Counted from the first letter of the stretch, positions 35,367 through 45,248 are shown. The stretch: 64,000 bases of DNA from Desulfosarcina alkanivorans (GCF_009688945.1 NZ_AP021874.1:1178001-1242000), one strand, 5' to 3'. Made by a program: numbers and translations. The notes: generated from the letters alone by a model not told the origin.

Positions 35367-37994
35367 TCAGTACACAACGGATTGTGACTTGATCTGCAAT
35401 TCGTTTAGCGTGTTCAGCGCTTCCAGGGGTGTCATCCGGCTCACATCCAGCATCTGGATGGCTTCCACCAGCTTTCGCTCCGCGGGACTGAACAGCCCCA
35501 GCTGCACGTGTCCGTCTTTTTTCCCGCTTCCGGCGCCGGCCTCATCCTTTTCACCCGCCGCAAGATGTTTTCCGGCTTCGATCCTGGCAAGGATTTTTTT
35601 GGAACGCCTGATCACCGGTTCGGGAATCCCGGCCAGACGGGCGACCTGAATGCCGTAACTGCGATTGGTACCCCCTTTGACCAGTTTTCTCAAGAAAATG
35701 ATCTCGTCGTTCCACTCCTTGACGGCGATGTTGTAGTTTTTCACCCGGTCAAGCTGGTTCTCCAGGTCGGTCAGTTCGTGATAGTGGGTGGCAAAAAGGG
35801 TTCGGGTACCGGTTCCGTTGAGACCGTGAAGGTACTCCGCCACCGCCCAGGCGATGCTCAACCCGTCATAGGTAGAGGTGCCGCGCCCGATTTCATCCAG
35901 GATCACCAGGCTGTCTGCCGTGGCGTTGTTCACGATATTGGCGGTCTCCTGCATTTCCACCATGAAGGTGCTCTGCCCGGCAGACAGGTTGTCCAGGGCC
36001 CCCACCCGTGTGAAAATTCGGTCGGTAATGCCAATATTGGCCTGCTGGGCCGGCACAAAAGATCCCATCTGGGCCATGATGGTCATCAGCGCCACCTGGC
36101 GCAGCACGGTGGATTTTCCCGCCATGTTGGGGCCGGTAATGATGAGGACCTGATTCTCCCGGTTGTCCATAACGATGGAATTGGGCACGAAGCGCTCGCC
36201 GGTGATCAGCTGTTCCACCACCGGATGACGCCCGTCGTGTATGTCAATGACGCCGTCGGTGTTGATGTCCGGTCGATGATAGCCGTTGTTCTGGGCGACC
36301 TCGGCGAACGTGGTCAGGCAATCCACCCGGGCAACGAAGCGGGCGATCGCCTGAATACCGCCGTGGTGGGCCTTGACCTGATCCCGGAGGGCCATAAAAA
36401 TATCCTGCTCCATGGCGGCCCGCTGGTCCTCGGCGCCCAGTACCCGGGATTCGAAATGTTTCAGATCGTCGGTGATGTAGCGCTCTGCGTTGACCAGGGT
36501 CTGTTTGCGCACATAGTGATCGGGAACCCGTTGGCTGTGGGCGCGCGGGACCTCGATGTAGTAGCCGAAGACCTTGTTGAAGCGTACTTTTAAGGAATTG
36601 ATTCCGGTGGCGTCCCGCTCCTTGGCCTCCAGCTCCGCCAGCCACCCTTTGCCATCCCGGCTGATACGGATCAACTCGTCCAGTTCCTGATCGTATCCCG
36701 TTCGGATCATCCCCCCTTCGGTGATCGTCGGCGGGGCATCTTCGCGGATGGCGCGATCGATCAGGCCGGCCAGTTCATCGAGCGCAGCGGTATCACCGTC
36801 GTAGGCATACAAGGGGACTGAAAAACGGGAAAGGGTGTCGAAAATGCCGGCCAGGGCCTGGATGGATCCCTTCAGAGCGGTCAGATCGCGGGCGTTGCCG
36901 TGCCCCATGGAAAGCTTGCCGCCCAGTCGCTCGAGATCCCGGACGGGCTTGAGGCGCTCCCGCAGGTCCCTGCGCGCCTGCATCTGTTCGCCGGCTTCAG
37001 CCACCGCGTCAAACCGGGACTGAATGGCTTCCGGTTCCAGCAGCGGATAACGCAGCCAGTGGGCCAGCAGCCGGCCGCCCATTGCCGTGACCGTCTGGTC
37101 CAGAATGCCCAGCAGGGTCCCATGCCGGCTGCCGGTGCGGATATTTCCCGACAGTTCAAGATTCCGGCAGCTCTGGTCGTCCACCACGAGAAACTTCCCC
37201 AGAAAGTAGGTCTGGACCGCAGACAGGTGTTCAATCTTCTGGCGCTGGGTCTCACTCACATAGTGGATCAATGCGCCGGCCGCACCCACGCCGGCCTTCA
37301 TGGAAGCGCATCCGAACCCTTCCAGTGAAAGCGTGTCGAATTGCTCCAGCAGCCGTTGGCGGCTGCCGGCATACTCGAAGGACCGGTCCTGCATGACGGT
37401 AACGGCATAATCGGGGGCGGCATCGAAAAAGGATGCAAAAGCGCCATCGGCCTTCAGGGATTCGGGAATCAGGATCTCACGGGGGGCAACCCGTCTGATT
37501 TCATCGATAATTGCGGCCACATCCGCCGTTTCGGTGAGACGAAAACTTCCCGTGGAAATATCCAGGCTGGCAAGACCGGTCGTCTGCTGGTGCCTGGACA
37601 CGGCCAGTATGAAATTGTTGGCTTTTTCATCCAGCAGTTCATCCTCGATGATCATCCCGGGGGTCACGACCCGAACCACCTCGCGCTTGACCAGGCCCTT
37701 TGCTGCCCTGGGGTCTTCCACCTGATCGCAGATGGCCACCTTGTAGCCTTTTTCAATCAGTCGGGCGATATACCCCTGGGCAGCCCGGTAGGGCACCCCG
37801 CACATGGGAATCGGGGCATCATCATTTTTATTGCGGGAGGTCAGGGTGATTTCCAGCTCACGCGAGGCCAGCCGGGCATCTTCAAAAAACATCTCGAAGA
37901 AGTCACCCATGCGGTAGAACAGGAGAACATCCGGGTACCGCTCCTTGATGGAGAGGTATTGCTGCATCATGGGTGTCGCTTTAACAGGGGCCAT
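35367..37994 (-). CDS. mutS: DNA mismatch repair protein MutS
   Basis: Mismatch sensor ATPase, 875 residues. The N-terminal mismatch-binding Phe-x-Glu is in YRMGDFFEMF; the connector, lever and clamp regions follow. The ATPase has Walker A TGPNMAGKST (621-629), SLVILDEIGRGTSTYDG and ATHYHELTDLE. The C-terminal tail ends in SRMTPLEALNTLNEL, the usual tetramerisation-region-like end. Full length with no disruption. It lies 12 bp downstream of the next gene's start region, adjacent to the amidase on the same strand. Confidence 0.96.
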   Translation of the reverse strand: MAPVKATPMMQQYLSIKERYPDVLLFYRMGDFFEMFFEDARLASRELEITLTSRNKNDDAPIPMCGVPYRAAQGYIARLIEKGYKVAICDQVEDPRAAKGLVKREVVRVVTPGMIIEDELLDEKANNFILAVSRHQQTTGLASLDISTGSFRLTETADVAAIIDEIRRVAPREILIPESLKADGAFASFFDAAPDYAVTVMQDRSFEYAGSRQRLLEQFDTLSLEGFGCASMKAGVGAAGALIHYVSETQRQKIEHLSAVQTYFLGKFLVVDDQSCRNLELSGNIRTGSRHGTLLGILDQTVTAMGGRLLAHWLRYPLLEPEAIQSRFDAVAEAGEQMQARRDLRERLKPVRDLERLGGKLSMGHGNARDLTALKGSIQALAGIFDTLSRFSVPLYAYDGDTAALDELAGLIDRAIREDAPPTITEGGMIRTGYDQELDELIRISRDGKGWLAELEAKERDATGINSLKVRFNKVFGYYIEVPRAHSQRVPDHYVRKQTLVNAERYITDDLKHFESRVLGAEDQRAAMEQDIFMALRDQVKAHHGGIQAIARFVARVDCLTTFAEVAQNNGYHRPDINTDGVIDIHDGRHPVVEQLITGERFVPNSIVMDNRENQVLIITGPNMAGKSTVLRQVALMTIMAQMGSFVPAQQANIGITDRIFTRVGALDNLSAGQSTFMVEMQETANIVNNATADSLVILDEIGRGTSTYDGLSIAWAVAEYLHGLNGTGTRTLFATHYHELTDLENQLDRVKNYNIAVKEWNDEIIFLRKLVKGGTNRSYGIQVARLAGIPEPVIRRSKKILARIEAGKHLAAGEKDEAGAGSGKKDGHVQLGLFSPAERKLVEAIQMLDVSRMTPLEALNTLNELQIKSQSVVY

Positions 37995-38121
37995 TAAATC
38001 GGAAATAATTTATATCTGTTTTGGATAATGCGGCGGCGGGTGACGGAGGCGACCACCCGGGAAGGCAGGCGGATGACGGGACACGTTTTCATATTCGCCG
38101 TGGCCGACGGCACGATCCGGA

Positions 38122-38505
38122 TCATTTCACTTCAGCAGCCACTTCCACGGGTTGACCTTCGACGGGTGTGGCCGACAGGGACTCAGCTTCACTTTGTTGA
38201 ACGGACAGCTGTTTCTCCAGGGCGGTTACGGTTTCCACAAGGCTGGATTCTTTTGCCTTGAGGGTCTTGATAATTTTTGCGTCCGTAAAATGTTTGAACA
38301 GGTTGATGAAATAGGAGATCAAAATGCCTATCAGGAAAAAAGCCACAAAGAAAACGGCATTGGCCAGAAACGGTGTCTCATAATAAAAAAAGCCAAGGTT
38401 GAACATCAGCTGGCTTTCGGACATGAAAAAACCTTTGTTTTGAAAAATGACCAGCCCGACAAAGCCGAAGACGATGATCCAGAAGGCGATTTTCACCTTT
38501 TTCAT
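38122..38505 (-). CDS. LapA-domain (DUF1049) membrane protein
   Basis: 127-residue inner-membrane protein. The first transmembrane segment (KIAFWIIVFGFVGLVIFQN) and second (FLANAVFFVAFFLIGILISYFI) flank a short loop, followed by a coiled-coil-like tail (KTLKAKESSLVETVTALEKQL) and an acidic end. This is the layout of lipopolysaccharide assembly protein A domain proteins. The ATG at 38505 has GGAGG upstream; a longer frame (ATG 38601) is unsupported. Confidence 0.8.
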   Translation of the reverse strand: MKKVKIAFWIIVFGFVGLVIFQNKGFFMSESQLMFNLGFFYYETPFLANAVFFVAFFLIGILISYFINLFKHFTDAKIIKTLKAKESSLVETVTALEKQLSVQQSEAESLSATPVEGQPVEVAAEVK

Positions 38506-38648
38506 TGCGTATTTCTCCTCCACTTGGTTTCCGTTGTGGGTTTGGCTGAATGTCTCGCCGGGTCTTGCGGTCCTTGTGGCCAAGGCAATGTTCCCGTCCA
38601 TGAAACCCTTTGATTATCAAGCATCTCTATACTTTTCCACCCTAAAAC

Positions 38649-39428
38649 TCAACCTTTTTTTCCTTCCAGAGGAACCAGCTCAATCTGCCCCCATGCCCCC
38701 ATTTCAGGGCCTGTTACCACCACGATTCCCGACAGATCGGCAATCCGCCTGCCAAAGGCAATGGCCGGTTTGATATCCCCGGGCGAATGTATCCGGTTGC
38801 CGATGGCCGTGGCCGCGGCGTCTGCCAGGGCACAGGAACGGGCGACCACGCAGACGGCATCGGCGCTTCCGGCGGACAGGGAATGCCCCACCGTTGCCGA
38901 GGAGGTGCACAGACCGATGCCGCGGCCTGCATCCGGCAGCCGGATGCCCACTTTCATGCTCAAGGGGGAACGCCCCGCGAACAGACCGGCCACGACCGGC
39001 AAATCGGTTTTCAGGAAGACATCCCCCCCGTTTTCCACCACCACCCGCCTGCTGAAATCGAGCAGTCTACGCCCCACGTTTTCCGCCACGGCACCGGCAA
39101 CGGCCGCCATGGGCCCCACCCCGGCGGCACGACCGGCACGGATCATGTCCCGAACCACGTCAGGCGCGGCCACCGGTTCATACCAGGGCGCCAGCGTGGT
39201 CGCAAAACGCGGATATTGTTTGATGTACCCTTCAATGTGCCCCCGGCATGCCAGCGTCTGTTCACGGGCGCGTGCTTCAAGCAGCCGGTCGGCCTGGATC
39301 ATCAGGTCCGTCTCCTGGCAGATCACCTGAAAGGATTGCAACCCTTCCGTACCCACGAGACGGCGATAGGTCCGCTCACGATAGCTGGCCGGTGAAGGCG
39401 GTTGGTGGCCGGTTTGCTTTTTCATCAA
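38649..39428 (-). CDS. UPF0280 (ApbE-related) family protein
   Basis: 259 residues. Recognisable segments are RTYRRLVGTEGLQSFQVICQETDL, GVGPMAAVAGAVAENVGRRL, VVENGGDVFL and CTSSATVGHSLSAGSADAVCV, with DAAATAIGNRI, which resemble the FMN transferase ApbE core but lack its full signature. No biochemical function is established for the family in this context. It is 17 bp downstream of the dGTPase gene on the same strand. Confidence 0.8.
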   Translation of the reverse strand: MMKKQTGHQPPSPASYRERTYRRLVGTEGLQSFQVICQETDLMIQADRLLEARAREQTLACRGHIEGYIKQYPRFATTLAPWYEPVAAPDVVRDMIRAGRAAGVGPMAAVAGAVAENVGRRLLDFSRRVVVENGGDVFLKTDLPVVAGLFAGRSPLSMKVGIRLPDAGRGIGLCTSSATVGHSLSAGSADAVCVVARSCALADAAATAIGNRIHSPGDIKPAIAFGRRIADLSGIVVVTGPEMGAWGQIELVPLEGKKG

Positions 39429-39445
39429 CCCGATGCGTCCTTTTT

Positions 39446-40624
39446 TCAGAGCTGGGTCCTGGGTCGCAGGCGTTCCGGAAACTGGTGCAAAAAATAACGA
39501 TCGGTCATTCCGGCGATATAGTCACGGACGATTTCAGGGGGACTGTGATCGGCCATGTAGGACTCAGACATGTCCGCCAGAAACCGGGTAAAGATATCTG
39601 ACCCGCGGTCGCCGGTTTCCAGTTCCTCCAGACGCATCTCGAAAAGCATGGTAAAAAGCCGCCGGATGGTTGCCGAATGGATCTTGCTCCTGGGGTTCAT
39701 GTAGATGCGTTCCAGATTAAATTTTTTGAGAACTTTCAATGCATCGGAAATCTCCGGGCTGAACGCCACAAACTGATTATCGTGGCTGTTCTGAATGACA
39801 TCGGTCACCAGACGATAGACAATGGTGCCGTTGGTGTTGCCCAGAATCCTGACGATGGATGGGGGGATATCACCGCGGTCGAGAATGCCCAGGCGGATGG
39901 CATCCTCCAGATCCCGGCCGATGTAGGCAATGGTGTCGGCCATCCGAACAACGCAGCCTTCCGTTGTCATGGGAATGAGCCGGTATTCCGGGTCGGTCTT
40001 CTTGGCCGTGACCTCCGCTTCGAAGGTGGCAAACGATTTATCGGGATCGGGTGCCAGCAGCTGGTTATGGATCTCGCCGTCATGGCAGAGAATACCGTCC
40101 AGGGTCTGCAGGCACAGGTTCCATCCCCGGCCCTTGCGCTCCAGCCGATCCAGGAATTGAATGCTCTGGACGTTGTGCAGAAAATTGCCGATACCGGCCT
40201 GCTGACATAACTCGGACAGGTAGCGCTCGCCTTCATGGCCGAATGGCGTATGGCCGATATCGTGCCCCAGCGCGACCGCCTCGATGAGGTCTTCGTTGAG
40301 CCGCAGAAACCGGCCGATGGTGCGGGCGATCTTGGAAACCAGCTGCACATGCAGCACCCGGTGGGTGATATGGTCGTTGGAAATCAGGTAAAAGACCTGA
40401 GTTTTGTCGATGTAGCGCGTGTATGCCCGGCTGTGAAGAATCCGATCGGCATCCAGCGAAAAGGCCTGCCGATATCCGGCCTCCGTATCGACGATGGGCT
40501 GGCGCCTGACTCCCGCGACACTGAAGGTCGCAGCCGGCGAAAAGATTTCCCGCTCCCTGTCGTTCAGGGATAATTTGAGACGGTCCAATACCGGCGGAAT
40601 GGTGAATACATCAGATTTGTCCAT
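39446..40624 (-). CDS. dgt: HD-domain dGTP triphosphohydrolase
   Basis: Hydrolyses dGTP or other dNTPs to nucleoside and triphosphate. The 392-residue protein has the HD motif, with H88 and H92 (HRVLHVQLV), HD at 121-122 and GHTPFGHEGE, typical of deoxyguanosinetriphosphate triphosphohydrolase-like enzymes. The DRILHSRAYTRYIDKTQVF segment near residues 60-78 is also characteristic of the family. Its start overlaps the ATP-grasp stop by 14 bp. Substrate range is inferred. Confidence 0.9.
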   Translation of the reverse strand: MDKSDVFTIPPVLDRLKLSLNDREREIFSPAATFSVAGVRRQPIVDTEAGYRQAFSLDADRILHSRAYTRYIDKTQVFYLISNDHITHRVLHVQLVSKIARTIGRFLRLNEDLIEAVALGHDIGHTPFGHEGERYLSELCQQAGIGNFLHNVQSIQFLDRLERKGRGWNLCLQTLDGILCHDGEIHNQLLAPDPDKSFATFEAEVTAKKTDPEYRLIPMTTEGCVVRMADTIAYIGRDLEDAIRLGILDRGDIPPSIVRILGNTNGTIVYRLVTDVIQNSHDNQFVAFSPEISDALKVLKKFNLERIYMNPRSKIHSATIRRLFTMLFEMRLEELETGDRGSDIFTRFLADMSESYMADHSPPEIVRDYIAGMTDRYFLHQFPERLRPRTQL

Positions 40625-41390
40625 CGTCGATCATTTTCTCCATTACCTGATAATAATTGATTCCAGCCGCACGGAACCCCTCTTTCCCGTATTTCATATT
40701 GGCCTCCAGCAGGATATAACGTCCCTCGTGACAGCAGATGTCCAGCCCGACATCATCCCACCCGCAGACACCGGCAGCCCGAAGGGCCAGGGAGAGGGCC
40801 GCCTCGGGCACCGAATCCAGGCTGATGCGGCCTCCCAGCGCCACATTGGTTCGAAACTCGCCGTCTCCGGCGATGCGCCAGTACGCATGGATCACCCGGC
40901 CGCCAACCACGACGACCCTGATATCCCGGTCGATGGGAAGGTACTGCTGAATGTAGGCCACGTGGCGATCATGGGTGTAGGCCTCCAGGTCAGTGTCGTT
41001 CCGGATCAGGAAGACGCCGCGTCCCATGGCCGACCCACGAGGCTCTTTGGCAATGCACGGAAAGGTGAAGTGTTTGGAAATGCTTGATTTCTGGCGGCTG
41101 CCGTAAAACACACGGGTCCGTGGATGGGGAAGACCGGCCAGCTGAAACAGGGCGCTCTGCTTGATTTTGTCCTGGACGCATTTGTAGGTATGATAGCTGG
41201 GGAACGTCAGCTTGCCGACGGAATCAAACAAATCCGCATAAAATACAGTTGGATAATATATTTTATCGGCCTCCCGAATCCACTGCGCCTCCCTTTCGCT
41301 GTAATCCGTAAAATTGGGGCGCACCCCGATGGTTCGGACATTGCGACATGACCGCAAGCGTGCCTCCAGGGCCAGAACCTGCCGTGCCAC
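40611..41390 (-). CDS. RimK-like ATP-grasp protein
   Basis: 259 residues from a GTG start two bases after the Mrp stop. The ATP-grasp fold is shown by FPCIAKEPRGSAMGRGVFLI (nucleotide-binding lysine and glycine loop), YIQQYLPIDRDIRVVVVGG, and the C-terminal VGLDICCHEGRYILLEANMKYG metal-binding Asp/Glu/Asn set. The conserved FRTNVALGG loop is present. These enzymes ligate carboxylates to amines or thiols. The substrate is unknown, but position between an Mrp Fe-S carrier and a dGTPase is suggestive of a conserved neighbourhood. Confidence 0.85.
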   Translation of the reverse strand: MARQVLALEARLRSCRNVRTIGVRPNFTDYSEREAQWIREADKIYYPTVFYADLFDSVGKLTFPSYHTYKCVQDKIKQSALFQLAGLPHPRTRVFYGSRQKSSISKHFTFPCIAKEPRGSAMGRGVFLIRNDTDLEAYTHDRHVAYIQQYLPIDRDIRVVVVGGRVIHAYWRIAGDGEFRTNVALGGRISLDSVPEAALSLALRAAGVCGWDDVGLDICCHEGRYILLEANMKYGKEGFRAAGINYYQVMEKMIDDGQI

Positions 41391-41392
41391 GG

Positions 41393-42247
41393 CTACAATC
41401 TGCCGACAATGGCCCGAACGACATCGTCAAGAGCCGCCATGAATGGTCCCCGGTTGTCCCCTGCGGCGAGGGGCGAGCCCTCATCGCAGCTCTTGACCAC
41501 CTGCGGGTCGAAGGGCAGTGTCCCCAGAAAGTTCACGCCCATGGTTTCGGCGGTGAGACGACCGCCCCGGCTTTTAAACAGCTCGACGGTTTCTCCGCAG
41601 CACGGGCAGGCAAAAGGTCCCATGTTTTCCACCAGCCCCACCAGTTCCAGATTGACGGTCCGACAGAAATTGATGGACTTGCGCACATCGGCCAGGGCCA
41701 CATCCTGTGGGGTGGTAACGATCAGGGCTTTGGCGCCGGTAATGGTCTGGGCGACGCTCAAGGGCTCGTCGCCGGTGCCCGGCGGGGAATCAACGACAAG
41801 GAAATCAAGAGATCCCCAGCGAACTTCGCCGATGAACTGCCGGATGATCCCCGTCTTGGCCGGCCCCCGCCAGATGACCGCCTGATCGGGGTCCGTCATC
41901 AAAGACTGCATGGAAACCACCTTCAAATGGTCTCCCACCGATTTGGGAATCACCTGCTGGTTGTCGTTGATATCCAGCAACCCGTTGAGGCCAAGCATAC
42001 CGGCAATGCTGGGACCGTGAAGGTCAACGTCCAGCAGTCCCGTCGAAAAGCCCCGCCCGGCCAGCGCCACGGCCAGGTTGGTGGAAAAACTGGATTTTCC
42101 GACACCACCTTTTCCGCTCATGACGATCAGTTTGTTTTTTATTCTGGAAAGGGCATCGCCGATGTTCCGGTCCTGCGGGTCTGCTGCCCCCTGACGCCCG
42201 CATCCGCCGGCACCACACTCACCGTTTTTCGAAAATTCAGCACTCAT
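41393..42247 (-). CDS. mrp: Mrp/ApbC-type iron-sulfur cluster carrier ATPase
   Basis: 284-residue P-loop ATPase of the Mrp/Nbp35 family that delivers Fe-S clusters to apoproteins. A cysteine-containing N-terminal extension (C11, C16) precedes the deviant Walker A GKGGVGKS (45-52). Next come DVDLHGPSIAGMLG, FLVVDSPPGTGDEPLS and the CPCCGE cluster-binding CxxC. The C-terminus is the stretch VVKSCDEGSPLAAG. It is followed 2 nt later by the ATP-grasp gene. It is the nominal second gene after Mut7-C in a long minus-strand run. Confidence 0.93.
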   Translation of the reverse strand: MSAEFSKNGECGAGGCGRQGAADPQDRNIGDALSRIKNKLIVMSGKGGVGKSSFSTNLAVALAGRGFSTGLLDVDLHGPSIAGMLGLNGLLDINDNQQVIPKSVGDHLKVVSMQSLMTDPDQAVIWRGPAKTGIIRQFIGEVRWGSLDFLVVDSPPGTGDEPLSVAQTITGAKALIVTTPQDVALADVRKSINFCRTVNLELVGLVENMGPFACPCCGETVELFKSRGGRLTAETMGVNFLGTLPFDPQVVKSCDEGSPLAAGDNRGPFMAALDDVVRAIVGRL

Positions 42248-42262
42248 GTTTGTTTCTTCTTT

Positions 42263-42715
42263 CTATTTGAAAATAGCGTCGAGCCGCTTGCCCATCCGCT
42301 GGCGATGACTTCCGGCCCAGTATATCCGCCGGCAGCTGTCGCACCGATGAAAGGCGCGGTGGCGTTGCCATACGTAGTCGGGCACCCGCCCCCTTGCCTC
42401 ATCCCTGTCCAGCGGGGCAATAGCCGTGTTGCAGGCGATGCATCGGCTGAAAGGGCGGAGATCGTTTGGTTGGACGCCCAGTTCCCGCACCACCTGCATC
42501 ATCTGCCGCAGGGGATCGTTGTCCCGGATAAACAGCAGGTGACGATGCTTGAACTTCTGCCTCACCGCCATGGTGCGGGTCAAGATGATACGCTGACCGT
42601 CAATGGTATTGAAAAAATCGCCGCACCGGTTTTGGTGCTGGCACAGGGTATCGAATCCGGCTGTTCGCAAGTGCCGCCCCAGTTTTCCGAGTGTGGCATC
42701 CGTCGCAAAACGCAT
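42263..42715 (-). CDS. Mut7-C RNase-domain protein
   Basis: 150 residues. The N-terminal PIN-like portion (RFATDATLGKLGRHLRTAGFDT, IILTRTM) and a C-terminal zinc ribbon with C92, C95, C125 and C128 (RCIACN, RCDSCRRIYW) match the Mut7-C RNase domain. The GSHRQRM segment closes the domain as in homologues. A ribonuclease role is predicted from the family; no substrate is known. It is 9 bp downstream of the LolB-like lipoprotein gene. Confidence 0.88.
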   Translation of the reverse strand: MRFATDATLGKLGRHLRTAGFDTLCQHQNRCGDFFNTIDGQRIILTRTMAVRQKFKHRHLLFIRDNDPLRQMMQVVRELGVQPNDLRPFSRCIACNTAIAPLDRDEARGRVPDYVWQRHRAFHRCDSCRRIYWAGSHRQRMGKRLDAIFK

Positions 42716-42723
42716 ACATCACC

Positions 42724-43542
42724 TCAAGATGGCGGCGGGTCCAGCTTGAACAGGCTTTCATCGAAGCGGACATTGGCTTCATACCGTTGCAGTGCAACCG
42801 ACACCCGCTGCCCGGATTCAGCAGATAAATCAATCTGGGAGGGAAGAACGAATCCGTCAATGGTCTGCCGCCCGGACACCACCAGGGATCGAATCGGATG
42901 GTGATGAACGTCGAACCACACCGCTCGAACGGGATGCAAGGCCTCATCGAGGGTAATTTCCTGTCGGGTCCGGCCCCAACGATCGATCAGGGCCAGACGG
43001 GTCCGGGTGGCCCCATCATCGGGAATCAACCGGGCGGACAGGGCCGTGTCCAGGGGAATTCGCCCCACAAGCAATTCAAGCAGGTCCCCCACGGTGACAT
43101 CGACCTTTATAATCCGCCGCAGGCTGCCGTTTCCGATCCGCTTTTTATGGTAGTCACGGGATGGGTAGGCGACGAGAAACAGATGATTTCCGTCGCTGCT
43201 GACGGTACCGGCCGACCCACCAAAGGGCGCAAACATGTCTATTCTCAGATGATCGGTCAATTGGCCTGCCACGGCCGCACGAAAGGATTGTTTCGGACGG
43301 TTCGGTTCGGAAAGGGTTATTTTTGCCACGCATCTGAAACCGGTCAAACCGGTATTGGCCGTCACCAGTGCGGCCTTGACCCGTTCAGCCGGTATATCCG
43401 GCTGAATTTCCGGCGGGATAAAACGTGTGCAGGCGGACGGCAGCCATGCCGCCAGGATCAGGATAACTGCAGCCGGCCCCATGGCAAGGGAAGGAAACCG
43501 GTCGGAAGACCGCCGCCAAAACGCGAAGACCGCCCGGATCAT
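42724..43542 (-). CDS. LolB-like (DUF4292-type) lipoprotein
   Basis: 272 residues. A hydrophobic leader ends in a lipobox-like LPSAC, so it is probably an outer-membrane lipoprotein. The body has a LolB-like beta-barrel pattern (GFRCVAKITLSEPNRPKQSF, DHLRIDMFAPFGGSAGTVS, LELLVGRIPLD, LPSQIDLSAESGQRVSVAL). It overlaps the TPR lipoprotein gene by 4 bp. Pairing with a TPR lipoprotein suggests joint work in outer-membrane assembly, which is an inference. Confidence 0.75.
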   Translation of the reverse strand: MIRAVFAFWRRSSDRFPSLAMGPAAVILILAAWLPSACTRFIPPEIQPDIPAERVKAALVTANTGLTGFRCVAKITLSEPNRPKQSFRAAVAGQLTDHLRIDMFAPFGGSAGTVSSDGNHLFLVAYPSRDYHKKRIGNGSLRRIIKVDVTVGDLLELLVGRIPLDTALSARLIPDDGATRTRLALIDRWGRTRQEITLDEALHPVRAVWFDVHHHPIRSLVVSGRQTIDGFVLPSQIDLSAESGQRVSVALQRYEANVRFDESLFKLDPPPS

Positions 43543-45248
43543 GGTGTCAACAGCCGGATTTTCTTTTCCACGGCCGCCTTGTCGGAATGTCCGTTTGCGA
43601 TGGAATGACGATAGCTCTGCAGCGCCTTTTCCGTCATGCCGAGCTTGCTGTACACATCTCCCAGATGTTCTTTGACAATGGGATCGTCTGGAACCAGGCT
43701 GGCGGCGCGCTCCAGTAACGGCAACGCCTGCTCATATTCACCCCGTTTGAAAAAAACCCAGGCAAGACTGTCGGTAATATATCCGTCTCCGGGCTTCTGT
43801 TCGAGGGCTTTTCTGATCAGTTGCTCGGCTTCATCCAGATTGATCCCCATATCGGCATAGGTGTAGCCCAGATAGTTCAGGGCATTGGCGTTGGCGGGGT
43901 CAAAACGGAGGACCTGCCGCATGGCGGCGATGGAGTCGTCCTTCCGGCCCCATTTGTCATAAACCACCCCAAGGCGGAAATAGAGCCGGGAATTTATGGG
44001 ATCCAGGCCAAGACCGTCTTTCAAGGCTTTTTCAGCCTTTCCGTAGGTCTCCATCTGCTCGTAAAAAGACCCCAGGTAGAGGAAGAATTCAGGATTTTGA
44101 GGATCTTTTTCGATGGTGTCCAGAAGGAAATCGACGGCCGCCTGGAGTTTGTCCATCTCCTGGTAAAGCAGGGCCGCGTGAACGGCCGCGTTCTGGAAAA
44201 ACTGCGAACCCGGCGCCACTCGCTTCAACTGGGCGATGGCGGCATTCTTTTTCCCCATGCCATCCAGGGCCACGCCCGCCAGATAGTTGAGATCCGGGTT
44301 GTCCGCCCCCCCCGTGAGCATGCCCTGAATGATCGTGTCGGCAGCGTCGAATTTACGGGCATCCAGGTAGTCTCTGACCAGGACCCTCACCACGGCCTGA
44401 TCGGACAGGCTCCGGGTCCCCAGGGAGGTGAAGATCTGCCGGGCGTCCTGCTTCAGCCCCTGCCGCTCGTATGCCTGCCCCAGGGCCATTTGGGCTTGAA
44501 TGTTGTCGGGATCCTGCCCCAGGATGTCTGCATATGCAGCCGCGGCCTCCTGGTAATTGTGGTCGGCTTCGTGGAGCGCTCCCAGTTCAAAACGCGATTC
44601 CACCAGGTCGGGTTCGAGGGTCAGGGTTTTTTCGAAATAGGCCCTGGCCGCTTTGCGATCACCGTCGATGGCACTGATCCGGCCGAGGAAAAAATAACCG
44701 GCATAGGCGCCTGGAAAATGTTGGACCAGTTGCCCGTAGACCTGCTTTGCCTGGGGATATTGCTCCTGATCCATGTACATGCCCCCCAGTTGCAGGTAGA
44801 TATTCTGCTGGGATGGATCCAGGGCGATGACCCGGGAAAAGGCCTTTATGGCCGCTTCCGGCTGGTTGAGATTCTGGTGGATCCGACCCGCCAGAATCAG
44901 CGCGTCGACATCGTCGGGATGACTGGCCAGCACGTCGTCCAGGAGCTTGAGCGCCGATGCGGTGTCTTTTTTCAACAACCAGAATCCGGCGAGTTCCCGT
45001 TTCAAATAGGCCGACTGCGGATCCAGGGCCATTGCCCGCTGCATGTTTTCGATGGCGCGATCCACATCTCCTTTTTTCAGGCTCAAATGCGCTTCCGAAA
45101 ACAGGTAATAGGCATTCACCGGCCGTTTGCGCCGGTCCACCGCGGCTGTCCGATCCGAAGACCGTGACCCCATTGTCGTCAGGGCGCACCCGGCTGTAAA
45201 CATAAGCAAAAACATGATTAAAAATAGCTTAACGACCGGTAATTTCAT
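43539..45248 (-). CDS. TPR-repeat lipoprotein
   Basis: 569 residues. A signal peptide with lipobox (LLMFTAGC, Cys22) anchors about 14 tandem TPRs, clear examples being AYYLFSEAHLSLKKGDVDRAIENMQRAM, IYLQLGGMYMDQEQYPQAKQVYGQLV and LYFRLGVVYDKWGRKDDSIAAM. The repeats run nearly to the C-terminus, so the protein is a pure scaffold. It is the first of a lipoprotein pair overlapping the LolB-like gene. Localisation is predicted as outer membrane. Confidence 0.9.
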   Translation of the reverse strand: MKLPVVKLFLIMFLLMFTAGCALTTMGSRSSDRTAAVDRRKRPVNAYYLFSEAHLSLKKGDVDRAIENMQRAMALDPQSAYLKRELAGFWLLKKDTASALKLLDDVLASHPDDVDALILAGRIHQNLNQPEAAIKAFSRVIALDPSQQNIYLQLGGMYMDQEQYPQAKQVYGQLVQHFPGAYAGYFFLGRISAIDGDRKAARAYFEKTLTLEPDLVESRFELGALHEADHNYQEAAAAYADILGQDPDNIQAQMALGQAYERQGLKQDARQIFTSLGTRSLSDQAVVRVLVRDYLDARKFDAADTIIQGMLTGGADNPDLNYLAGVALDGMGKKNAAIAQLKRVAPGSQFFQNAAVHAALLYQEMDKLQAAVDFLLDTIEKDPQNPEFFLYLGSFYEQMETYGKAEKALKDGLGLDPINSRLYFRLGVVYDKWGRKDDSIAAMRQVLRFDPANANALNYLGYTYADMGINLDEAEQLIRKALEQKPGDGYITDSLAWVFFKRGEYEQALPLLERAASLVPDDPIVKEHLGDVYSKLGMTEKALQSYRHSIANGHSDKAAVEKKIRLLTP

